A DNA stretch of 64,000 nt from positions 62,001 to 126,000 of the forward strand of contig JAWKUN010000005.1 of assembly GCA_041398565.1 (NCBI GenBank), read 5' to 3'. Below the pieces are notes generated by a model. That model saw nothing but the letters and a program-made list of their open reading frames with translations. It ran no database searches and was not told the DNA's origin. Source of the stretch: DATGPD01 sp041398565. Its GTDB lineage: Bacteria > Planctomycetota > UBA1135 > UBA2386. Shown here in pieces: positions 58,775 through 64,000 of the stretch. Position numbers and translations under genes: made by a program. Numbering within the stretch: position 1 is the first letter of the stretch; every line of letters begins with the position of its first letter.

Positions 58775-60424
58775 TCAGCGCGGGTAGCCGAAGAGCAGGG
58801 CGCGCTCCGCGACTGCCACCCAAGCACGCTTGTCGGGGCCGTCGGCCATCATGTCGGCAGCGGTGCCGACGTCCTCCCATCGGCCGCAACGCAGCGCCGC
58901 CGCCGCCGCCGCTTGCAGCAGCCGCTCGCGCGCCGAAGCGTCGCGAAGCGAGTCGAAGTCGACCAGATCCTCGATGAAGGCGTGCAGGTCGGGATCGACG
59001 CGCAGGAGTTCGAAACGCGTGTGGCCGTGCGTCACCTCGCAGCCAGGACGCTTGGCCAGGCAGTGGAACGCCTCGACCCCTTGACCGAAGTACTCCGCCT
59101 CGTTGCTGGCGGCGTAGAAGTCGAGGAACGCGCCGCGACGCTGCGCCGCTCGGTACAGCTCGCGCAGCCGCAGGCGCTGCACCGGCGTGAACGTGTAGAG
59201 GTGGACCTGGTGGGCCAGCTCGTGCGCCAGGGTGTCGAAGCCGAACTGCGCCGCGTCGTCGAGGCTCTCGATCCCGGTCGCCGCGCGCAGACCTCCCATC
59301 CCGCGCACGTCGTCCCACACGCGTCCGTCGAAGGTGCGCCGGCCGCGCAGACTGGCGCGCCCCTCGTCGTCGGTGGTCCGCTCCAGCTCATCGAGAAGGT
59401 CGTGGCGGCCACCCATCGCCACCAGGCGCGGCAGACGCGAGTGGAACAAGGCCAGCGCGCGGCGAGCCGCGCCGCGACGGCTCCCGGTCAGATGCGCGAA
59501 TCCCGGCATGAACCGCGGCACCACGCGCTCGTCGAACTCCGGTTCCGGCCACGCCTGGCGCAGGTGCACGAACTCGGTCGCGGTCGCCGGCATCGACAGG
59601 TGGTAGCGTTGGTTGAGCAGCGTCTCGCCCAGCAGGCGGTGCGCGATCGGATGGCCCTCCTCCGCGTCGAGCACGCGGCCGAACGCGGTGGCAGCCGCCG
59701 CCACGTGACCGGAGCGCGCCAGCGTCACCGCTCCACGAAGGTCGTCGGAGACCGCCGCCTCGCACGGCGCGGTGAGCCCCGACCCCAGGCGGATGTGCGC
59801 TTCCACGGAGAGCGGGTCCAACGCCAGCACGTGCCGGTAGGCCGCGGCCGCCTCGTCGTTGCGCTGCTGGCGAAAGAGCGCGGACGCATAGGCGGCCCAC
59901 AGCTCGCTGCTCTCGCGGGCGCGCTCCGCCTTCAGCGCCGCCTCGGCGCGGGCCAGGGCCCCGTCGAAGTCGCGGGCGCGCAAGCGGGCACGAACCTCGA
60001 GTGCCGCCAACTCGCTTGCGAGTAGCCGCCCAGCCGACAGATCCCCAGCTGACAGATTCCCAGCCGGCAGATTCCCAGCCGGCAGCTGCACGGACGCCGC
60101 GCTCAGATAGCGCAGCGACAGGGCGGCGGCACCGAGTTCGAGATGGCAGCGCCCCAACCATGGCCACACGGCCGTGGTGTCCTGGGCCAAGCACAGTGCG
60201 CGGCGAAAGCAGGTGAGCGCCAGGACCGGGTCATTGCGTTCCAGCAGGTCGCGTCCTCGGCCAAGCACCACCTCGGCCGGGGCCGGCAGAGCCGGCGGCG
60301 ACGGGTGCGGCGCCGGCGTCTGCGCCGCGAGCGGCACGATGCGGGCGGCCAGCAACACTCTGAGCGCACCGGCAAGCGCGGTGCGCGTCGAAGTTCGCGT
60401 CCTCGTCGCCGGAGCAGTGCACAT
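58775..60424 (-). CDS. Secreted TPR protein with an anthrax-lethal-factor-like HExxH domain
   Basis: 549 residues. A signal peptide ends near AAQTP (about residue 36). Residues about 50-270 contain TPR-like helical pairs (SSELWAAYASALFRQQRNDEAAAAYRHVLALDP is the clearest unit, shown in part). The C-terminal half has LAHELAHQVH near residue 401 and NEAEYFGQGVEAF near 443, the zinc-binding arrangement I recall from M34/ATLF-type peptidases. A 15-bp tandem repeat inside the gene encodes four consecutive (N/D/R)L(P/S/L)A(G/S) pentapeptides between two TPR units. It lies just upstream of the second gluzincin gene and probably shares its transcript. Confidence 0.78.
   Translation of the reverse strand: MCTAPATRTRTSTRTALAGALRVLLAARIVPLAAQTPAPHPSPPALPAPAEVVLGRGRDLLERNDPVLALTCFRRALCLAQDTTAVWPWLGRCHLELGAAALSLRYLSAASVQLPAGNLPAGNLSAGDLSAGRLLASELAALEVRARLRARDFDGALARAEAALKAERARESSELWAAYASALFRQQRNDEAAAAYRHVLALDPLSVEAHIRLGSGLTAPCEAAVSDDLRGAVTLARSGHVAAAATAFGRVLDAEEGHPIAHRLLGETLLNQRYHLSMPATATEFVHLRQAWPEPEFDERVVPRFMPGFAHLTGSRRGAARRALALFHSRLPRLVAMGGRHDLLDELERTTDDEGRASLRGRRTFDGRVWDDVRGMGGLRAATGIESLDDAAQFGFDTLAHELAHQVHLYTFTPVQRLRLRELYRAAQRRGAFLDFYAASNEAEYFGQGVEAFHCLAKRPGCEVTHGHTRFELLRVDPDLHAFIEDLVDFDSLRDASARERLLQAAAAAALRCGRWEDVGTAADMMADGPDKRAWVAVAERALLFGYPR
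60031..60090 (-). repeat. In-frame 15-bp tandem repeat inside a TPR peptidase gene
   Basis: Units begin at 60031, 60046, 60061 and 60076 (for example CAGCCGGCAGATTCC), differing at a few positions, with the last incomplete. The frame is kept because the unit is five codons. It encodes a short pentapeptide run that looks like a recent expansion within a linker. Confidence 0.8.
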
Positions 60425-60635
60425 CGCGCCGCTTCCTCATCGATTCGCTCGCCGGCTTGGGTTCAGGGCGGCCGGGTGCCGCCGATACGACCGGCGACTG
60501 GCGCCGGCGCGATGCCGGCGGCGACCGAGACGTGAGGTGGCGGCGCGGCGGTCTGCCCCGCGATCGCAGCGATGCGCCTCCGCGGCCGCAGACGCCCGTC
60601 GATCGACCCTATCGACCCCTATTGCCGGTCGACCC

Positions 60636-61835
60636 TTATTGCCGGTCGACGATGCCGAGCACGTCGAGCCGCTGCACGTCGAGGATCCAGGTGCCATCGG
60701 CGGCCGCCTCCTTGGGCCCGACGACGCCGACCTCGACTCCCTCGAACATCGCCAGGTCGTAGCGGTCGTTGCTGCAGGTCAGGTAGCCGAGCACGCGGCC
60801 GCCGCGCACCAGGCGCACGTTTCGATTGGGCAGCGCGCTGCGCACCACCCGGATCCAGCCGACCAGATCGAACGCAGCGAGCGGATCCTCCACCGGCGGC
60901 TTGACCACCGGGTTGTCGATCCGCGGCGGCGGCAGCTTCTCCTTCGCCACTGCTTGCGCGTCCAGTACCAGGATCTGCTTGCGGATCTCCTGCGACAGCG
61001 TCGCCACCTTGAGGTTCTCGCTCGAGCCGGCATCGAAGGCGCTCTTCATCTTGCCGACCGCCGCCTCGAGCGTCTCGTACGTCCCGCGCTGTTGTTGCTC
61101 CCACGGCTTGCCGGCCTCGGATGCGAACTGCGCGATCAGAGTGTCGAGCTCGCCGCGCTTCTCGGCCACGCGTGCCGCGTGTTGCCGCGCCTGCACACGC
61201 TCGGCGTTTCGGCTCGTCCACTCTTCGCGGCGCGCCGTCTCGAACTTCGTCCAACCCGCGGCGGCGGCAGGCGCCTCGAGGGTGGCAAGAGCCGATGCCG
61301 GCACGTAGCCGAGCGTGCGCGGATTGCGCACGATGTACCAGTCGTTCTCGTCACCCATGTAGTGAAGGGCGACGCCATCGTCGAGCGCGTCGGCCGGCGC
61401 CTCGGTGGAGCGTGGCCGGTAGCGGAACGACACGCGCTTGCCGCTGGTCCGCACGAAGCCCGCGTCGTCGGGCTCGGTCGCGAACTTCTTGTGCACGTAG
61501 CCGGTCACGCCGAGCGGCAGAGCCACCTGCACGAAACCATGGCTCTCCTCGCCGATCTGCACCACGTCGCCTTGGGCCAGCCGATCGACGTAGAGCGGCG
61601 AGTTCTCGTGCGCGAAGCAGCGCACCGGCTGTTGGTCGACTTCGACCCTGGCGTAGCGCGGAGCCGGTGGCACGGCCGGCACCGCGTCCGGCGCCGTTTC
61701 GCCCTGTGCGCCGAGCGCACCCGTGAGGCCGAGGACCGCCAGGGCGCCGCCCAGCGACGCGGTGGCGCGCACCCGCGACGACTCGGCAGCCAGCACCATA
61801 CGATCCCCCGAGGGGATGGAATCTCTCAGTTGCAT
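60636..61835 (-). CDS. Secreted protein with bacterial SH3 (SH3b) domains
   Basis: 399 residues from the ATG at 61835, preceded by GGGAGGT at 61839-61845; longer frames reach 61895 without a ribosome site. The signal peptide is about 1-42, ending GALGAQ. Two SH3b-like modules follow (about 50-100, CFAHENSPLYVDRLAQGDVVQIG, in part, and about 110-165, with GYVPAS closing). A charged helical segment follows (about 180-290) and a short C-terminal domain. SH3b domains bind peptidoglycan peptides or proteins in the envelope. It is upstream of the two secreted gluzincins on the same strand. Confidence 0.75.
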   Translation of the reverse strand: MQLRDSIPSGDRMVLAAESSRVRATASLGGALAVLGLTGALGAQGETAPDAVPAVPPAPRYARVEVDQQPVRCFAHENSPLYVDRLAQGDVVQIGEESHGFVQVALPLGVTGYVHKKFATEPDDAGFVRTSGKRVSFRYRPRSTEAPADALDDGVALHYMGDENDWYIVRNPRTLGYVPASALATLEAPAAAAGWTKFETARREEWTSRNAERVQARQHAARVAEKRGELDTLIAQFASEAGKPWEQQQRGTYETLEAAVGKMKSAFDAGSSENLKVATLSQEIRKQILVLDAQAVAKEKLPPPRIDNPVVKPPVEDPLAAFDLVGWIRVVRSALPNRNVRLVRGGRVLGYLTCSNDRYDLAMFEGVEVGVVGPKEAAADGTWILDVQRLDVLGIVDRQ

Positions 61836-61838
61836 GTC

Positions 61839-61845
61839 ACCTCCC
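61839..61845 (-). promoter_or_regulatory. Shine-Dalgarno GGGAGGT fixing the ATG at 61835
   Basis: A strong site three bases before the ATG on the minus strand. It decides against the longer in-frame reading to 61895. Confidence 0.65.
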
Positions 61846-61976
61846 AATGGAGCCCACGACGCGCGCTCCTGACCAGCGGCACGCATCGCCCCCACATCCT
61901 AGAGCCGTGCCCGCCGCACACCACCAAGGGAAGTGGTTTCCTTGCGTCAGGCGCAAGCCGATAAGATCCACCACCC

Positions 61977-62516
61977 ATGCGCACGCCCGTCCACGCTCGA
62001 CCGCACATCGAGGCCGTTGCCGAGGCGGGGGCCTCGCGCAACAGCGCAGTCGGCGGTGGCGTGTCCGTGCGGTGGCTCGCGCCCTCGATGCTTTGGTGGG
62101 TGGCGGCGTGGCTGGCGCCCGCGTGCACCCACTTCCAGGGCGACGCGCGCGTCCTGGTGACCAGCACGCCTCCCGGCGCCTACATCCTCGTCGACGGTGC
62201 CGACAGCGGTCGAACCACACCGAGCATGGTCGACCTCGACGGCATCGTCGGCAGCTCGCACCACATCACGGTGCGCAAGCGCGGCTTCGACGACGAGACG
62301 CGCGAGGTCTACCACTACACGACCGCGCACACGGCGCGGTGGATCGACGGCGCGCTGGGGCCCGGCCTGTGGAACCTGCCCCTGTGGTGGACGCTCGGCG
62401 ACTGGTTCTTGCCGGCCGCGGTGCGCTGGCGCTACGTGCCGCACGAGTTGCACGTCCGTCTCTACCCCGAAGGCGAAGGGCCGGTCTCCACCGGCGGCGG
62501 CACACCGCCCCCGTGA
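61977..62516 (+). CDS. PEGA-domain lipoprotein
   Basis: 179 residues from the ATG at 61977, or 151 if the GTG at 62061 is used; the shorter form places the lipobox LAPAC at a normal distance from the N-terminus. After the cysteine comes a PEGA domain (VLVTSTPPGAYILVDGADSG, then a conserved turn and HHITVRKRGF), a small beta-module common in envelope proteins. Two Trp-rich hydrophobic segments (GLWNLPLWWTLGDWFLP) in the C-terminal part may lie on a membrane. Its stop codon overlaps the GTG of gmhB (GTGA), so the two are translationally coupled. Confidence 0.7.
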   Translation: MRTPVHARPHIEAVAEAGASRNSAVGGGVSVRWLAPSMLWWVAAWLAPACTHFQGDARVLVTSTPPGAYILVDGADSGRTTPSMVDLDGIVGSSHHITVRKRGFDDETREVYHYTTAHTARWIDGALGPGLWNLPLWWTLGDWFLPAAVRWRYVPHELHVRLYPEGEGPVSTGGGTPPP

Positions 62517-63085
62517 CCCGCCCCGCGGTGTTCCTCGATCGCGACGGCACCCTCAACCGCGAGCGCGGCTACGTCGTCGATCCCGAGCAGCTCGAGGTCC
62601 TGCCCAACGCCCCCATCGCCGTGCGCCGGCTGCATCGTGCCGGGTGGCCGGTGGTGGTGGTCACCAACCAGTCGGGCATCGCCAAAGGGCTGTACTCGGA
62701 GGCCGATCTCGCGCGGGTGCACGCGAAGCTGCACGCGGCCCTCGACGGCATTCCCCGCGCCTATTTCCATTGCCCGCACCATCCTGACGCCCCTGCCGCC
62801 TCGGGCCTCGCCCACGCCTGCGCCTGCCGCAAGCCAGGGGACGGCCTGCTGCGCCAGGCGGCGCGCACACTCGACCTGGCGCTCGACGGCTCGATCCTCG
62901 TCGGAGACAGCGCGCGCGACCTGCTGCCGGCGCGCACCTTCGCCATGCGCACGGCCCTGGTCCGGTCCGGCAAGCCCTGGCAGCACGAGCTGGCGCGCCT
63001 CGCCGAGCTCGGAACGACTCCGACTCTGGTCGCCGACGACCTGCTCGCCGTGGTGGACCAACTCGAACTCGCCGCGCCACGCTGA
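62513..63085 (+). CDS. gmhB: D-glycero-D-manno-heptose 1,7-bisphosphate 7-phosphatase
   Basis: 190 residues from GTG 62513. A HAD-family phosphatase with the nucleophile and acid pair in FLDRDGTLN (aspartates near 9 and 11), VVTNQSG, and ILVGDSARDL. The zinc-binding insert typical of GmhB is present (CPHHP ... HACACRKP, with Cys and His ligands near 84-102). The enzyme makes the heptose-1-phosphate precursor of lipopolysaccharide inner core or related heptose sugars. Other heptose genes are not in view. Its TGA stop begins a hairpin repeat element. Confidence 0.88.
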   Translation: MTRPAVFLDRDGTLNRERGYVVDPEQLEVLPNAPIAVRRLHRAGWPVVVVTNQSGIAKGLYSEADLARVHAKLHAALDGIPRAYFHCPHHPDAPAASGLAHACACRKPGDGLLRQAARTLDLALDGSILVGDSARDLLPARTFAMRTALVRSGKPWQHELARLAELGTTPTLVADDLLAVVDQLELAAPR

Positions 63086-63188
63086 GCCCAGAGGCTCGCG
63101 ACCGCGAAGGCCACCGCCAGCAACGCCGAGCGAGGAAGCCGGCGCAGCCGGCTTCCATGTGAGAGCAGGGAGCTCGGCTCCGGGCTCA
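63083..63188. repeat. Hairpin element supplying the stops of two convergent genes
   Basis: It opens with TGAGCCC (63083-63089), the gmhB stop plus the first stem, and closes with GGGCTCA (63182-63188), whose complement is the stop of the convergent small membrane-protein gene. In between lie AGCC/GGCT, a degenerate version of the GCGATCGC stem, and a perfect 10-bp stem (63134-63143 and 63147-63156, loop GCA). It is the clearest single copy of the family. Confidence 0.85.
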
Positions 63189-63416
63189 GGTCTCGCGCCG
63201 GGCCGAGCGCAGGAAGCGAATGCCTCCCAGCAAGCCGGTCACCATCATCAAGACACCGACCCACACGAGGCTGGTGCGCATGGAATCCGCGCCCCGCACG
63301 ACGAAGTAGCCGACCCCGGCGACGGCTCCCCCCAGGGAAGCCAGGCCGACGGCACCGTAGAAGCCGAGGAGCCCCGGCGAGAAGGTCGTCTGTTCGGGGC
63401 GAGTGGGACCGGTCAC
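63186..63416 (-). CDS. Small two-helix membrane protein
   Basis: 76 residues from GTG 63416; a longer GTG start at 63488 would add 24 residues of doubtful sequence. Two hydrophobic segments (GLLGFYGAVGLASLGG region and LVWVGVLMMVTGLLGG region) are separated by a short basic loop, and the C-terminus ends in a basic patch. No family is recognised. It follows the protein-repair methyltransferase gene on the same strand, and its stop codon is part of the hairpin element. Confidence 0.5.
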   Translation of the reverse strand: MTGPTRPEQTTFSPGLLGFYGAVGLASLGGAVAGVGYFVVRGADSMRTSLVWVGVLMMVTGLLGGIRFLRSARRET

Positions 63417-63542
63417 AACCCGTTTATCGAACGTCGCTGCGACGAAGGCAACAGCGAGGCAGCGACCGCCCGCGCCGGACGATCGCACGGCAGCGGCGCG
63501 ACGCAGCTCGGCTTCTCTGCCGGCTCCGGCACGGCCGCGGCG

Positions 63543-64000
63543 TCAAGCGTCGGGTGGCGCAGCGACGCGTCCGAACCTTCCGCGCAGCGGCACGAACCGC
63601 ACCGGCAGCAGCGGCTGGCGCACGACTTCGCCGGCGCCCGGCTTCTGCAGCAAGAGCAGCGTCTGCTTGGCGTCGCCGACCGGCGCCACCATGCGGCCGC
63701 CGCGCGAGAGTTGACGCAGCCAGGATCGCGGCACCTCCGGCGCCGCTGCTGCGACGACGATGGCGTCGAACGGCGCCCGATCCGGCCAGCCCTCGCCGCC
63801 ATCGCCGACCCGCACGTGGACGTTGCGGTAGCACAGCGCACCCAGGGTGGCGACGGCGATGGCGGCAAGCTCGGGCACGATCTCGACCGTGAACACTTCG
63901 GCCGCGAGCTCGGCGAGCACGGCCGCCTGGTAGCCGCAGCCGGTCCCCACCTCCAGCACGCGCTCGGTCCCCCCGAGCGCCAGCGCCTCGAGCGAGCGCG
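63543..64000 (-). CDS. pcm: Protein-L-isoaspartate O-methyltransferase, 5' part cut by window
   Basis: About 152 codons of the C-terminal part are visible; the frame is open at the window edge. It methylates isoaspartyl residues in damaged proteins using S-adenosylmethionine. Visible motifs: VLEVGTGCGYQAAVLAEL (the SAM-binding loop), VEIVPELA, VGDGGEGWPDRAPFDAIVV, and the C-terminal RFVPLRG. An internal GTG at 63959 could be mistaken for a start, but the sequence upstream is still family-like (RSLEALALGGTER). Confidence 0.9.
   Translation of the reverse strand, partial: RSLEALALGGTERVLEVGTGCGYQAAVLAELAAEVFTVEIVPELAAIAVATLGALCYRNVHVRVGDGGEGWPDRAPFDAIVVAAAAPEVPRSWLRQLSRGGRMVAPVGDAKQTLLLLQKPGAGEVVRQPLLPVRFVPLRGRFGRVAAPPDA

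Overview
This is a 64 kb window of very GC-rich bacterial chromosome, densely packed with ordinary chromosomal genes. There is no plasmid, phage or insertion-sequence signature, and I saw no rRNA, tRNA or CRISPR array. Three things suggest a Planctomycetota-like organism: many large secreted proteins whose signal peptides end in Ala-Ala-Gln, two different membrane-anchored Ser/Thr kinases (one with about 17 WD40 units, one with an FHA domain), and housekeeping genes scattered as small operons. This is an inference from gene style; no rRNA marker is present. GTG and TTG starts are common, and several are fixed by a strong Shine-Dalgarno sequence.

Layout, left to right. 1-2638: a Pat-type acyl-CoA synthetase/GNAT lysine acetyltransferase, cut by the edge. 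3094-7549: a secreted BNR-repeat protein, a Tat-exported SDR epimerase and a histone-deacetylase-family protein. 7569-17578 (all minus strand): a small exported helical protein, truD, accD, rpe, the WD40 kinase, pgk and gap. 17594-23983 (plus): tilS, the FHA kinase, a YggU-family protein, a purine nucleoside phosphorylase-like protein with altered catalytic motifs, and purN. 24017-24850: a decayed SBBP beta-propeller gene. 24877-30770: two tandem GT-C membrane glycosyltransferases and a large HerA/FtsK-type ATPase. 30787-35017: lipoproteins, a GNAT and an orphan. 35052-39673: a TIM-barrel isomerase and Gfo/Idh oxidoreductase pair, then a NatAB-like ABC exporter. 39950-42217: a lipoprotein combining a sugar-dehydrogenase-type propeller with a diheme cytochrome. 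42245-49441: guaBA, pgi, a sodium/solute symporter and a GT2. 49492-61835 (minus): a giant S9-M49 double peptidase, a three-gene exported-protein operon, two secreted gluzincins and an SH3b protein. 61977-64000: a PEGA lipoprotein, gmhB, a small membrane protein and truncated pcm.

How the genes fit together. gap, pgk, pgi and rpe serve central sugar metabolism. guaB, guaA and purN serve purine synthesis, and accD serves fatty-acid synthesis. The Pat-like acetyltransferase and the deacetylase-family protein could act on opposite sides of protein or small-molecule acetylation, although they are not in one operon. The right half is dominated by exported degradative enzymes and lipoproteins, as expected for a polymer- or protein-scavenging heterotroph.

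The most unusual signal is not a gene. A dispersed palindromic element (7 copies at 4 loci) is built from stacked hairpins, and its end repeatedly coincides with the TGA stop codon of an adjacent gene. Five genes terminate inside it, and two loci hold tandem arrays with a period of about 79 bp. Substitutions in the central stem are compensatory, so the structure appears to be conserved.
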